Assembly: GCF_007860185.1 (NCBI RefSeq)
Contig: NZ_SJPY01000010.1
Coordinates: 62,001-126,000, forward strand
Direction of reading: 5' to 3'
DNA length: 64,000 nucleotides
DNA from: Novipirellula aureliae
Lineage (GTDB): Bacteria; Planctomycetota; Planctomycetia; Pirellulales; Pirellulaceae
Both the position numbers and the translations under genes were made by a program. The notes below the pieces were generated by a model. It was not told where the DNA came from. It made no database searches and saw only the letters and a program-made list of their open reading frames with translations. Shown here piece after piece: positions 18,424-27,559 of the stretch (positions within the stretch are counted from its first letter, which is position 1; each line of letters starts with the position of its first letter).

Positions 18424-19068
18424 ATGCTCGAACGAATCGAAATCCCCGACCTTCGTTGGCCGCTCGAACAACACGTTGAATTGATCGAAGAGGGGAACCG
18501 CCGAGCCGACCTGTTTACCGAAAAACGCAAATCGACAAAGCGAGATACGATCCACAACTTTGTCGTTTGCGATTTTGGTATGGTCGGCGCAACCATTGAT
18601 TTCATCGCCCGCAATCATTTAGCAAGTGGCGATACGTTCTGCGAATGGGGCAGCGGGATGGGGGTGGTGACGATGATGGCCCAAATGGCAGGGTTTCGTG
18701 CCAGCGGAATCGAAGTCGAAGGAGAGTTGGTTCAACAATCACTCGGACTCGCGGCAGACTTCGGTATCGATGCGACCTTCTTTGAAGGCAGCTTTCTGCC
18801 CGACGAGATCGACGAAGCGAGATCGAATGGCTTGTCCGAAGATCCCTATTGGGAGAGCATCACAGACGTCGACAATGTCGATCTCGATGCACCGAGTGCC
18901 TATCCCGATTTGGGCCAATCGATGGACGACTTTGACTTGGTTTTCGCTTTCCCATGGCCTGGCGAGCACTTCTTTTTTGAAGAGATCTTCGATCGCTATG
19001 CGGCTCATGGCGCTCTCCTGTTGACCTACGATGGTCGCAACGGATTGAATCTCCAGAGGCGATTGTAA
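18424..19068 (+). CDS. Class I SAM-dependent methyltransferase-like protein
   Basis: The 214-residue protein carries a Rossmann-type motif I DTFCEWGSGMGVVTMMA (about 69-85) followed by the acidic strand end ASGIEVEGELV, as in class I methyltransferases. A later DDFDLVFAFPWPGEHFFFEE fits the motif IV region, and ALLLTYDGRNGLNL the following strand. The substrate is unknown. It ends 2 nt before the cysteine desulfurase start, so the two are probably one transcript and may be functionally linked, for example in tRNA or cofactor modification; this link is inferred only from spacing. Confidence 0.75.
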   Translation: MLERIEIPDLRWPLEQHVELIEEGNRRADLFTEKRKSTKRDTIHNFVVCDFGMVGATIDFIARNHLASGDTFCEWGSGMGVVTMMAQMAGFRASGIEVEGELVQQSLGLAADFGIDATFFEGSFLPDEIDEARSNGLSEDPYWESITDVDNVDLDAPSAYPDLGQSMDDFDLVFAFPWPGEHFFFEEIFDRYAAHGALLLTYDGRNGLNLQRRL

Positions 19069-19070
19069 AA

Positions 19071-20231
19071 ATGATTTATCTCGACAACCATGCGACAACG
19101 CCGTGTGACCCGCGAGTCGTTGAAGCGATGATTCCTTGGTTAACCGATTATTTTGCTAATCCGCACAGTGAGTCACACGAAGCGGGCCGCACGGCAGCCG
19201 ATGCAATAGAACGTTCCATTGCCGATATGGCTGATTCGATCGGTGCTCCAGCGAACTCTTTGATCGTCACCAGTGGCGCGACCGAAAGCAACAATTTGGC
19301 CATCCGTGGTATCTGTATGCACCCGAGGCAAAAGAAACGGCATTTGGTCACCGTTGCGACCGAACATCCAGCGGTGTTGGATGTCGTCGCCGATTTGGAG
19401 CGAGAGGGCTTTCGGATCAGCCGTGTTGATGTGCACCCGAGCGGTCACCCGATGGCAGGAGCCGTCGATCTGCAAAAACTAGCCGACGCAATCGACGATG
19501 ACACCGCATTGGTTTCCGTGATGTGGGCGAACAATGAAATTGGAACGATCACACCCATGCGGGAAGTGACCCAGCTATGCCATCGTCGAGGTGTGCTGGT
19601 GCACTGTGATGCATCGCAGGCAGTCGGACGAACGCCGATCGACGTAAAACAAGTGGATGTCGATTTGCTGAGCGGATCGGCCCACAAATTCTACGGACCG
19701 AAAGGGATCGGCTTTCTTGTTGCCGGAAACGGCCAACGCCGGGTGCGGCTAAAACCACAAATCGTCGGTGGCGGTCAACAGCGAGGCATCCGCAGCGGAA
19801 CAATGAATCCCGCAGCGATCGTGGCGATGAGCAAAGCAATGTCGTTGGCGATGGAAGAAATGGAGCAGTCCAATCAACGAATTCGCACTTTTCGCGATGA
19901 ACTGTATCGCCAATTGAGCGATCGGATCGGAGGTATCGAACTGAACGGGCCTCCACTCGACAGCATGTATCGGTTGCCAGGAAACTTGAATATCCTTTTG
20001 GATCGCATCGAAGGGGAAGCATGGATGTCGGCAACCCCCGATGTGGCCTTCAGTAGTGGTTCGGCCTGTTCAAGCGTCGATCCACAAGCGAGCCATGTCA
20101 TCCGCGCGATTGGCCGCAGTGAATCGGAAGCGCGGCGCAGCGTCCGCTTTGGCATCGGGCGATTGAACACCAAGCAAGAGATGACCGCCGCGGCGGACCA
20201 ATTGGCCGAAGCCTATGAAAAGCTGGTCTAG
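19071..20231 (+). CDS. Cysteine desulfurase, NifS/IscS type
   Basis: The 386-residue protein begins with the canonical MIYLDNHATTPCDPRV. It has the PLP histidine (EHPAV, His99), the PLP lysine in [12 protein letters not shown] (Lys206), and the catalytic cysteine in SSGSACSSVDP (Cys333). It releases sulfur from cysteine as a persulfide for Fe-S clusters, thiamine or tRNA thiolation. No iscU, iscA or suf gene is adjacent, so the acceptor is unknown. It is a complete enzyme, unlike the second NifS-like protein at 58740-59873, which lacks the cysteine. AGAGG lies upstream of the ATG, inside the end of the preceding gene. Confidence 0.95.
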   Translation: MIYLDNHATTPCDPRVVEAMIPWLTDYFANPHSESHEAGRTAADAIERSIADMADSIGAPANSLIVTSGATESNNLAIRGICMHPRQKKRHLVTVATEHPAVLDVVADLEREGFRISRVDVHPSGHPMAGAVDLQKLADAIDDDTALVSVMWANNEIGTITPMREVTQLCHRRGVLVHCDASQAVGRTPIDVKQVDVDLLSGSAHKFYGPKGIGFLVAGNGQRRVRLKPQIVGGGQQRGIRSGTMNPAAIVAMSKAMSLAMEEMEQSNQRIRTFRDELYRQLSDRIGGIELNGPPLDSMYRLPGNLNILLDRIEGEAWMSATPDVAFSSGSACSSVDPQASHVIRAIGRSESEARRSVRFGIGRLNTKQEMTAAADQLAEAYEKLV

Positions 20232-20536
20232 CACCGCAGCGTTTCTTTCGGCGGAGTTTGCCCAGCCGTCGTAGCTCCGTCTTGAAGCGTGGGTAGCAAG
20301 ATTACGATCCAGCTCAGGACCGTTTCTGGAGTCATCGGTTCGAGATGGGGTGAGATGGAAGGTGAGTTCGAGGAACCGTGGCGACGGTATCTGAGCAAAA
20401 CGACTCGCAAATTCTCGGCCCGTCTAGCTCCGCTCCTAGCCGGTCTCTTCGAAACCGTTTGCAACCAAATGAGCAGAAAATGAAAGATATTGAGCAGCAC
20501 CGCTTAGCAGGCGGCTTCTCAATCGGTTATACTCGC
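20232..20536. other. Gene-free gap before a small inverted-repeat element
   Basis: No coding sequence is supported. Short frames on both strands (20228-20500 minus, 20289-20483 plus) have no recognisable family and no ribosome binding site. Confidence 0.5.
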
Positions 20537-20670
20537 TAGTGCTTTGTCGCCGTTTGATTTTTCGGCTTGGCAAAAGAGTGGCTGGGGCCATCTTGCTCCA
20601 GGAAGCTGCGACTGGAAGCCGCAGCCACGAAAGATTCTTACCCTAATTCTTCGTTGTGACAAAGCACTAG
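20537..20670. mobile_element. MITE-like element with 13-bp terminal inverted repeats, best copy
   Basis: This 134-bp element begins CTAGTGCTTTGTC and ends with the exact reverse complement GACAAAGCACTAG. Inside are GGCTTGGCAAAAGAGTGGCT, a short palindrome around CATCTTGCTCCAG, and a hairpin of the CTGCGGCT/AGCCGCAG family. It has no coding capacity. Other copies or remnants are at 45164-45282, 57073-57168 (inverted) and 49756-49777 (right end only), and one was apparently amplified internally at 24972-25515. Such elements are normally moved by a transposase elsewhere; none matching these ends is visible here. Confidence 0.78.
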
Positions 20671-20702
20671 CATTCTTCTGCTCATAACGATTGGCGATCC
20701 CT

Positions 20703-21470
20703 ATGGCTGTTGCACTATTCATCCCCTGTTATCTTGACCAATTCTATCCCAATGTTGCGATTGCGACGTTGGAGTTGTTGGAGAGTTTAGGACTAGATGT
20801 CGTTTTCCCGACTGACCAAACCTGTTGCGGCCAACCGATGGCGAATACTGGTTGCAACAATGATTGTGCTCCGGTCGCTCGTCGTTTTGTCGAGATATTT
20901 TCACCCTATGAAACGATCGTATGTCCCTCGGGTTCTTGCACTTCGATGGTCCGAAACCACTACGACGACTATTTTGAAAAGGGTGACGAAAAGTTCCAGC
21001 ACGTCAAGAATCGGACTTTCGATTTGTGTGAGTTTCTTTACGACGAGCTAAAGATCAAAGAGTTGAAGAGCGACGGAAAGCCCGTTCGCTTTCCGCACAA
21101 AGTATCGCTACATCAAAGTTGCCATGGGCTTCGTGAATTGCGACTCAGTTCATGCAGCGAGAACATGACCAAACGAGAAAACAAGGTTCGAGGTCTGTTG
21201 GATTTGGTCGAAGGTATCGAGTGGTGCACGCTCAGCCGGGTTGACGAATGCTGTGGTTTTGGTGGAACCTTTGCGGTGAACGAACCGGACGTATCGGCGT
21301 CGATGGGGCGTGACCGCATTGCCGATCATGTGGCATCGGGCAGCGAGGTGATGGTATCGGCCGATATGAGCTGTCTGATGCACCTTCAAGGCCTGATTCG
21401 CCGCGAAAAAACGCCAATCCAAGTGATGCATGTTGCCGAGATTTTGGCCGGCCGCCCCCTTCCAAGCTAG
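20703..21470 (+). CDS. lutA: Lactate utilization protein LutA, CCG-domain Fe-S protein
   Basis: The protein has two cysteine-rich CCG modules. The first has FIPCYLDQFYP, TCCGQPMANTG and CPSGSC; the second has HQSCHGLRELR, ECCGFGGTF and SADMSCL. This is the LutA/YkgE pattern seen in heterodisulfide-reductase-like and glycolate-oxidase subunits that bind Fe-S clusters. With LutB and LutC it forms the LldD-independent L-lactate oxidation complex. The start is set at ATG 20703 (MAVALFIPCY); the frame is open to a TTG at 20691. It is followed by lutB after 56 bp. Confidence 0.94.
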   Translation: MAVALFIPCYLDQFYPNVAIATLELLESLGLDVVFPTDQTCCGQPMANTGCNNDCAPVARRFVEIFSPYETIVCPSGSCTSMVRNHYDDYFEKGDEKFQHVKNRTFDLCEFLYDELKIKELKSDGKPVRFPHKVSLHQSCHGLRELRLSSCSENMTKRENKVRGLLDLVEGIEWCTLSRVDECCGFGGTFAVNEPDVSASMGRDRIADHVASGSEVMVSADMSCLMHLQGLIRREKTPIQVMHVAEILAGRPLPS

Positions 21471-21526
21471 GCGCTACCGAGCCTGACGGTGAGTTCTCTT
21501 TTTCGATTCCTTTGGGAAGCAAGTTA

Positions 21527-22963
21527 ATGACTCAAGTAGCATTGCCGATTGTTGATCGACCGGCTGAAAAAAAGATTAAACTCGATCATACCAACGCCGC
21601 GCGAGCGTTTGTAACCAATCCCGATCGTGCTCCTTGGCACGACGAGTCGCTGTGGTTTGTTCGCAGTAAACGAGATAAGCAAGCTTCGATTATTCCCGAA
21701 TGGGAGTACCTTCGCTCGTTAGCATCACAGGTTAAAACGGCAACCATCGCCAATCTAGGCGATTACCTGGTCGAGTTCGAACGCAATGCCACCGACGCGG
21801 GGGCGGTCGTCCACTGGGCCGCGGATGCGAAAGAGCATAACCGTATCGTGCTGGGTATCCTGCGAGACCACGAAACCACGAAAATTGTCAAAAGCAAGTC
21901 GATGCTGACGGAGGAGTGCGGATTAAATCACTTCTTGGAAGACAACGGGATCGATGTCGTCGATACCGACTTGGGTGAACGAATTGTTCAACTACGTCAC
22001 GAAACGCCGAGTCATATCGTGTTGCCGGCGATCCATCTTAAAAAGGAAGAGGTCGGGGAAACGTTTCACGAGCATTTGGGTACCGAAAAAGGCGCAAAGG
22101 ATCCAAAATACTTAGCCGAAGCCGCTCGCGGTCACCTGCGTGACAAATTCCTGGCTGGCGAAGTCGGAATCACGGGAGTCAACTTTGGAATTGCCGAAAC
22201 AGGCGGAGTGGTCGTTTGCACGAACGAAGGAAACGCAGATTTAGGAGCATCCTTGCCACGAGTCCACATTGCCTGCATGGGGATTGAAAAACTAGTGCCT
22301 CGGTTGCATGATTTGGGGATTTTTACTCGCCTATTGGGCCGATCGGCCACCGGGCAACCGATCACAGCATACACCTCGCACTTTCATGGCCCGCGTGACG
22401 AGAACAGTGAGCTACACATTGTCTTGGTCGACAATGGGCGTAGCAAATTGCGGCAAAGCGATGAATTCCGGGCCGCAATGCACTGCATCCGCTGCGGTGC
22501 CTGCATGAATACTTGCCCGGTATATCGTCGCAGTGGTGGACATAGCTATCAGGCGACCGTTCCAGGCCCGATCGGATCGGTGTTGTCGCCGACGCGTGAC
22601 CTGAAGGAGCATAAAAGTTTACCTTATGCGTGTAGCCTCTGCGGTTCCTGTACGGACGTATGCCCGGTAAAAATCCCGCTGCATCACCAACTATTGGCGT
22701 GGCGAAAAGAGATTGGCTTCATGAATTTGCTTTCTTATGACAAGCGAATAAGCATGAAGGCAGCGTCGATTTTGTTTCGTAGTGCCAAGTTGTTTTCATT
22801 TGCAGGCTGGGTCGGGCGGAAGGCGTTAAAGGTGTTGCCGCATTGGGTCACCCATCAGCGATTCAACACGTGGACGATCGCTCGAGAGTTACCGAAGCCA
22901 CCCAAGGAAAGCTTCCGCAGTTGGTACGCAAAAAACCGAAATTCTGAAACACCCAAAGGCTAA
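21527..22963 (+). CDS. lutB: Lactate utilization protein LutB, ferredoxin-type Fe-S subunit
   Basis: This roughly 478-residue protein has the LUD domain in its N-terminal two thirds (ETPSHIVLPAIHLKKEEVGE, GITGVNFGIAETGGVVVCTN). It then has two 4Fe-4S motifs, CIRCGACMNTCP starting at residue 320 and CSLCGSCTDVCP starting at residue 369. These match LutB, the electron-carrying subunit of the lactate oxidation complex. ATG 21527 is chosen over an in-frame TTG at 21512 because GGGAAG precedes it at a suitable distance. Middle gene of lutABC, 5 nt before lutC. Confidence 0.95.
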   Translation: MTQVALPIVDRPAEKKIKLDHTNAARAFVTNPDRAPWHDESLWFVRSKRDKQASIIPEWEYLRSLASQVKTATIANLGDYLVEFERNATDAGAVVHWAADAKEHNRIVLGILRDHETTKIVKSKSMLTEECGLNHFLEDNGIDVVDTDLGERIVQLRHETPSHIVLPAIHLKKEEVGETFHEHLGTEKGAKDPKYLAEAARGHLRDKFLAGEVGITGVNFGIAETGGVVVCTNEGNADLGASLPRVHIACMGIEKLVPRLHDLGIFTRLLGRSATGQPITAYTSHFHGPRDENSELHIVLVDNGRSKLRQSDEFRAAMHCIRCGACMNTCPVYRRSGGHSYQATVPGPIGSVLSPTRDLKEHKSLPYACSLCGSCTDVCPVKIPLHHQLLAWRKEIGFMNLLSYDKRISMKAASILFRSAKLFSFAGWVGRKALKVLPHWVTHQRFNTWTIARELPKPPKESFRSWYAKNRNSETPKG

Positions 22964-22968
22964 TCCCC

Positions 22969-23598
22969 ATGATCCAACCGATTGAGCCCATCCAAACGGC
23001 GACGACGAAGAGTCGTCAAACGATCCTCGACCGCTTGATGGCCAAAGAGGTCGAGTCGCCCGGTTTGCCGACCCCCGATCCATCCAAACTAACTCGCTTT
23101 GATGACCCACTAGCGAAGTTCTCGGAGATCTTAGAAGGGGTGGGTGGTCAAGTGCACTTGATCGATGATCCGCGGCAGGTTGCCGAGATCCTTGGCAAAA
23201 CCGAGGTCTTTTCAAATGCGGAACGGATTGTTTCCCTTGTTCCCGAAGCGGTGGACAATTCGTTCGACATTTCATCGATCGATGATCCGCACGACCTGGC
23301 GGCTGTCGATTGGACGATCGCCCGAGGGGAGTTCTTTGTCGCGGAAAACGGTTCGATTTGGATCGAAGGCCAATCGCTGCCGCATCGCGTGCTGCTTTTC
23401 ATCGCTCAGTATCTAGCGATCGTCGTATCTCGTCGTGAGTTCGTGCACCATATGCACGATGCCTACGCTCGTATTGAGGCTCCCAAATCACCTTTTGGCG
23501 TGTTCGTTTCTGGACCGAGCAAGACGGCTGATATCGAGCAGTCGCTGGTACTCGGGGCTCACGGATGCCGTGCATTGCAGGTGTTTTTGACACCCTAG
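22969..23598 (+). CDS. lutC: Lactate utilization protein LutC, LUD domain
   Basis: The 209-residue protein is a stand-alone LUD domain, ending with the diagnostic FGVFVSGPSKTADIEQSLVL and GAHG motifs. The residue after GAHG is Cys here, where Pro is common. The start ATG 22969 lies 5 nt after the lutB stop, so the genes are co-translated. With lutA and lutB it completes the L-lactate oxidation operon. No lactate permease or regulator gene is adjacent. Confidence 0.94.
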   Translation: MIQPIEPIQTATTKSRQTILDRLMAKEVESPGLPTPDPSKLTRFDDPLAKFSEILEGVGGQVHLIDDPRQVAEILGKTEVFSNAERIVSLVPEAVDNSFDISSIDDPHDLAAVDWTIARGEFFVAENGSIWIEGQSLPHRVLLFIAQYLAIVVSRREFVHHMHDAYARIEAPKSPFGVFVSGPSKTADIEQSLVLGAHGCRALQVFLTP

Positions 23599-23987
23599 TG
23601 CTTCAACAGTGCTTCAACCAGATTGAAAATTAGGGTTGGTCGTAGTGGACGAGGTTGCGAGTCCCTGACTGCTCCCTTACTGCACAGCGGTCCAAAAGGA
23701 CTCGTTAGGGCATCTTACCCCCGTAAGCTGTGGCTGGAAGTCACCGCCAGGAAAGATGATTCCCCTCATTCTTTATCCCTAAAGTGTTGACGAAGGCGAT
23801 CGCGGCGGTTCATCAAGAAGAACGACACTTCTCGCTAATTGCTACCATGATTAGCAAAAGAATCGCACTCGCACTCCAGCTCAATGAAATGTTACTCCTA
23901 CTCGGACGCCCACGACACTTCGAGTACGAGTGCCGCCGAGGGATAGACGAGTGTTCGTAAGTGCAGTTTTCGGTTTTTTGGCGTCAC
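23599..23987. other. Gene-free gap with a decayed repeat
   Basis: No gene is seen. Positions 23690-23770 resemble a worn copy of the CTAGTGCTTTGTC element: a CATCTTACC palindrome and a GCTGTGGCTGGAAGTCACCGC hairpin are recognisable, but the ends are lost. TAGTGCTTCAACAGTGCTTC at 23595-23614 may be a residual left end. Confidence 0.45.
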
Positions 23988-24103
23988 GGGCTGTCGATTT
24001 AATCGGTTTGACTCGACTTATTGTTTAACGACAAGCCATAGGCGACCGCTTATGGAAAAGCTGGCGCCTTCGGCTAAGCGTTAAACGATTAAATCGACAG
24101 CCC
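23988..24103. repeat. 116-bp element with nested inverted repeats
   Basis: Perfect 18-bp outer arms (GGGCTGTCGATTTAATCG at 23988-24005 and its complement at 24086-24103) enclose a second 8-bp pair (GTTTAACG at 24023-24030, CGTTAAAC at 24079-24086). The interior is short and non-coding. It could be a small non-autonomous transposable element or a structured RNA element. The arms differ from those of the CTAGTGCTTTGTC family. Confidence 0.75.
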
Positions 24104-24339
24104 CGTCAAGCGGCGGTGGCGATCAGCGAGAAGTATCCTAAATTCCTGCAAAAAAAGCGTTCCAGCGGTATCGTTTGGCCTAAATTCAGGAACTTTCGGA
24201 ATTATCCGCAAGATCCTCCTAAATTGACACGATACTACAAGCAAGCAGAATGCGGTTTCCCGGTTTCAATAACCTCGCGTGCTGCGAGTGGAACCCGGAA
24301 GAACCGCGAACGATAACGAAACCACGGAAGGTTGCTCGG

Positions 24340-24945
24340 ATGAAGACTCCTGTTTTAACTAGAACACACAGCACGCTTGTCGGTCAATTGGCATTGTGTA
24401 CTCTCGCGATCATGGCGATTGGATCGAGCGGTTGCTATGGCATTGGAGCCGCAAATTCCTTTAACCTTGGTTTTTTAGGTTGGCCGATTCCAGTTAGTCC
24501 TTATTACCAACACAAGCAAGAAGAGAAGTTCTGGATGCAGGAACGCTATGATCGTGTTCCAATTCTCGGTCCAACCACTTCAGGTGGTCCTGTGGTCGCA
24601 CTCGATCCACCGAGCGATGATGAAGTCATTCATGCTCTCGAATCGGCTCGTCCGGTTGAAGGCGGAATTCCACTGCTTTGGGAGACTCAACGCAATGACG
24701 TTCGAATCATTAAGGAAAAGATCGCCGATTACGTCGATCCACCACGCTTCTATCCACTGATTGGGCCTGCTCAGTTGCACCACGCACATTACAAGTGCAC
24801 GATCTACTTCGACGAACGGACAACGGTTGGGTATCCGGTTCCGTATACACTGCATGACCGCGAAGCGATCGAGGTGGTGTACATCGACCACAACCACTTC
24901 CACATGGTTGGCGACGTTGATCCGTACACGACGCCAAACCTGTAA
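24340..24945 (+). CDS. Small exported lipoprotein of unknown function
   Basis: MKTPVLTRTHSTLVGQ leads into a hydrophobic segment ending in IGSSGC, a good lipobox. The mature protein of about 170 residues is rich in Tyr, Pro and His, with HHAHYKCTIYFDERTTVGYP and IDHNHFHMVGDVDP near the C-terminus. GGAAGG precedes ATG 24340 at suitable spacing; a longer frame to 24250 exists but its extra residues are not signal-like. I do not recognise a named family. The His-rich tail could bind metal, but that is only a possibility. Confidence 0.8.
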   Translation: MKTPVLTRTHSTLVGQLALCTLAIMAIGSSGCYGIGAANSFNLGFLGWPIPVSPYYQHKQEEKFWMQERYDRVPILGPTTSGGPVVALDPPSDDEVIHALESARPVEGGIPLLWETQRNDVRIIKEKIADYVDPPRFYPLIGPAQLHHAHYKCTIYFDERTTVGYPVPYTLHDREAIEVVYIDHNHFHMVGDVDPYTTPNL

Positions 24946-24971
24946 AAAACAGAACTGCCGATTGGTTAAAA

Positions 24972-25515
24972 GGCTCGTGCTTAGGCACCGCTTGATACTC
25001 GGCTAGGCAAAAGAGTGGCTGGGGCATCTTGCCCCAGTAAGCTGCGGCTAGAAGCCGCAGTCACGAAAAATTCTAACCCTCACTCTTGTATCTTGCCCCA
25101 GTAAGCTGCGGCTAGAAGCCGCAGCCACGAAAAATTCTTATGCTCTCTCTTGCATCTTGCCGCAGTAAGCTGCGGCTAGAAGCCGCAGTCACGAAAAATT
25201 CTTATGCTCTCTCTTGCATCTTGCCCCAGTAAGCTGCGGCTAGAAGCCGCAGCCACGAAAAATTCTTATGCTCTCTCTTGCATCTTGCCCCAGTAAGCTG
25301 CGGCTAGAAGCCGCAGCCACGAAAAATTCTTATGCTCTCTCTTGCATCTTGCCCCAGTAAGCTGCGGCTAGAAGCCGCAGTCACGAAAAATTCTTATGCT
25401 CTCTCTTGCATCTTGCCCCAGTAAGCTGCGGCTAGAAGCCGCAGTCACGAAAAATTCTTATCCTCTCTCTTGTATCTTGCCCCAGTAAGCTGCGGCTAGA
25501 AGCCGCAGTCACTCC
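24972..25515. repeat. Tandem array of about 8 units of 65 bp (CTGCGGCT hairpin family)
   Basis: A left end like that of the CTAGTGCTTTGTC element (GTGCTTAGGCACCGCTTGAT, then GGCAAAAGAGTGGCTGGGGC) runs into about 8 repeats of roughly 65 bp. Each holds a hairpin CTGCGGCT-AGA-AGCCGCAG and the spacer CACGAAAAATTCTTATGCTC. The usual right end (GACAAAGCACT) is missing. Most units are nearly identical, indicating recent amplification. The array lies between a lipoprotein gene and the 3' end of the SulP gene and codes for nothing. Confidence 0.9.
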
Positions 25516-25611
25516 GAAACGTGTAGGGTGGGTCGACCCAGGAGAGGCCCGGCATCGCGCTGCTCGCCTACATGCACAAGCGACTTGACCTTGTCGAAGC
25601 GTCGGTGAAAA

Positions 25612-27222
25612 CTAGCCCAATCGGTCGGTCGCGACGTGGTAATGGGGGTCTTCCGACACGTTGACTTCGACCAAGTCTCCTGCTCGATCGAGAAGCAGTT
25701 TGCACTCTTCGCTGAGATGGGTCAAATGCAGTCGTTTCCCAAGCGTTTGGTACTTTTCGGCAAGCACGTTGATCGCCTCGAGAGCGGATTGGTCGTAGAC
25801 CCGTGTGTAATAAAAATCAATGACCACGTCGTTTGGATCTTTGGACGGATCGAACAATTCTTTGAACGAGGACACAGAAGCAAAAAACAACGGTCCATGT
25901 AACTGGTAAATTTTGCTACCGAATTCGTTGATTTGGATATCGGCTCCCAGATGCAAAGCATGTTTCCATGAAAAGACAAGCGCTGAGACGATCACGCCGA
26001 GTATCACAGCGGCGGCTAAGTTGTGCATAACGATCGTATACCCAGCCACCAACACCATAACCGCCATGTCGCTAAACGGCATGCGATGGAACATTTTGAG
26101 CGATGCCCACTCGAATGTCCCGATCACGACCATGAACATCACCCCGACCAGTGCGGCCATCGGTATTCGTTCAATGACAGGTGCGAGAAACAAGATAAAG
26201 AGCAGCAAACAGACGGCGGCCGTGATTCCTGACAAACGCCCGCGGCCACCTGAGTTGACGTTGATCAGTGATTGGCCAATCATCGCACACCCACCCATAC
26301 CGCCGAACAAACCACAAACGATATTTGCCGTCCCTTGGCCAATACATTCTTGGTTTCCGCGACCACGTGTCTCCGTAATTTCGTCTACCAACGTCAACGT
26401 CATCAGTGATTCGATCAAACCGACGCCTGCAAGCATCAGGGCGATGGGAAAAATGATCTCGAGTGTTTCCATGTTGAGTGGCGGCATGGTGTACTCGAGA
26501 AAAAACAACGTTGGCAAATCGCCTTTGATCGAAACGGCTTCAACCGTAGACGGATCGACTGCAGCAGCCTTCGAGTTGCTCGTCAACATGTCGCCAACGG
26601 TTGCGACCCTATTGGTTGAAGAGGTCGAATTGATCGCCAAAGAGATCAGGGTAATCGATAAGATGGCGGCCAAGGATGCAGGAATCGCTTTGGTAAATCG
26701 CGGCAACAACCAAATGATCGCCATCGTCGCCAAGGCGAGCAAAAGCATGATCACCAAAGGCAAACCGCTAAGGTAACTGAGTTCGCCGGTCGACGCATTA
26801 AAGGTCTTGAAGGAATCGAGTTGAGCCATTCCGATGACGATCGCCAAGCCATTCACAAATCCCAACATGACGGGATGGGGGACCAAACGGATCAATTTCC
26901 CTAATTTGGCAGTGCCAATGACGATTTGGATCACACCACATAGCACAATCGTGGGAAACAAGTATTCGATACCATGATCCTTCACCAAAATGGTCACTAA
27001 AACGGCCATCGCTGCGGTTGCGCCCGAAATCATTCCAGGCCGCCCACCGAAGATCGCGGTAATGAGTCCGATGAAAAACGCGGAATAAAGGCCGATGATC
27101 GGTGATACGTGAGCAACAAATGCGAACGCAATCGCCTCGGGAACCAATGCGAGCGAGACAGTTAAACCGGATAGGATGTCGTTCTTAGCCGTCGCGGACT
27201 GCGACCGGAAAAAGTTGAGCAT
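25612..27222 (-). CDS. SulP-family anion transporter with STAS domain
   Basis: The protein has the SulP core: [20 protein letters not shown] at the start, then [20 protein letters not shown] and a dozen or so hydrophobic helices, including [22 protein letters not shown]-terminal cytoplasmic STAS domain follows ([36 protein letters not shown]). SulP proteins carry sulfate, bicarbonate or other anions, and the substrate cannot be told here. The start is set at ATG 27222 (MLNFFRSQ); a longer frame to 27276 adds a non-conserved leader. It is divergent from the DUF4272 gene. Confidence 0.9.
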   Translation of the reverse strand: MLNFFRSQSATAKNDILSGLTVSLALVPEAIAFAFVAHVSPIIGLYSAFFIGLITAIFGGRPGMISGATAAMAVLVTILVKDHGIEYLFPTIVLCGVIQIVIGTAKLGKLIRLVPHPVMLGFVNGLAIVIGMAQLDSFKTFNASTGELSYLSGLPLVIMLLLALATMAIIWLLPRFTKAIPASLAAILSITLISLAINSTSSTNRVATVGDMLTSNSKAAAVDPSTVEAVSIKGDLPTLFFLEYTMPPLNMETLEIIFPIALMLAGVGLIESLMTLTLVDEITETRGRGNQECIGQGTANIVCGLFGGMGGCAMIGQSLINVNSGGRGRLSGITAAVCLLLFILFLAPVIERIPMAALVGVMFMVVIGTFEWASLKMFHRMPFSDMAVMVLVAGYTIVMHNLAAAVILGVIVSALVFSWKHALHLGADIQINEFGSKIYQLHGPLFFASVSSFKELFDPSKDPNDVVIDFYYTRVYDQSALEAINVLAEKYQTLGKRLHLTHLSEECKLLLDRAGDLVEVNVSEDPHYHVATDRLG

Positions 27223-27559
27223 GAACGTCTTTGGTAGATGGCTGACAAACGGAATAGGTCTACGACGGACCCTCAAAACAAGTCCCGGACTATAGTTTCA
27301 CTCTCGGGTGTGTCAATAATGCACATGGGTTAAAGTAGTACGTGAGGCAAAGGGTCTGTTTGCTTCGGACGCCACGAAAGTAAAGATACGCCCCGTTAAT
27401 CACAGGCCGAGTGGAAATTCACGACGAGACCGACAAAAGACGTTGCACCCGAGTCGAAAAAGGTTTTGGAAAAAGTTATTGAATTGCTCATGGTCGTGGC
27501 TGAGACGGAAACAAACTCCGCAACGGTTCTTCTAAAACAACACTTTGATCGCGAACGAT
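27223..27559. other. Divergent intergenic region between the SulP and DUF4272 genes
   Basis: Promoters for both genes should lie here. No clear conserved -35/-10 pair, operator palindrome or hairpin repeat was identified, and no gene is supported. Confidence 0.4.

Noticed and set aside
24972-25515. CRISPR array
   Set aside because: Repeats are back to back with near-identical sequence throughout and no unique spacers; the same holds for the other arrays, and no cas gene is present.
25913-26776. A 287-residue plus-strand frame opposite the SulP gene
   Set aside because: It is the antisense of a clear SulP transporter, and its Ile/Thr-rich sequence mirrors the membrane helices.
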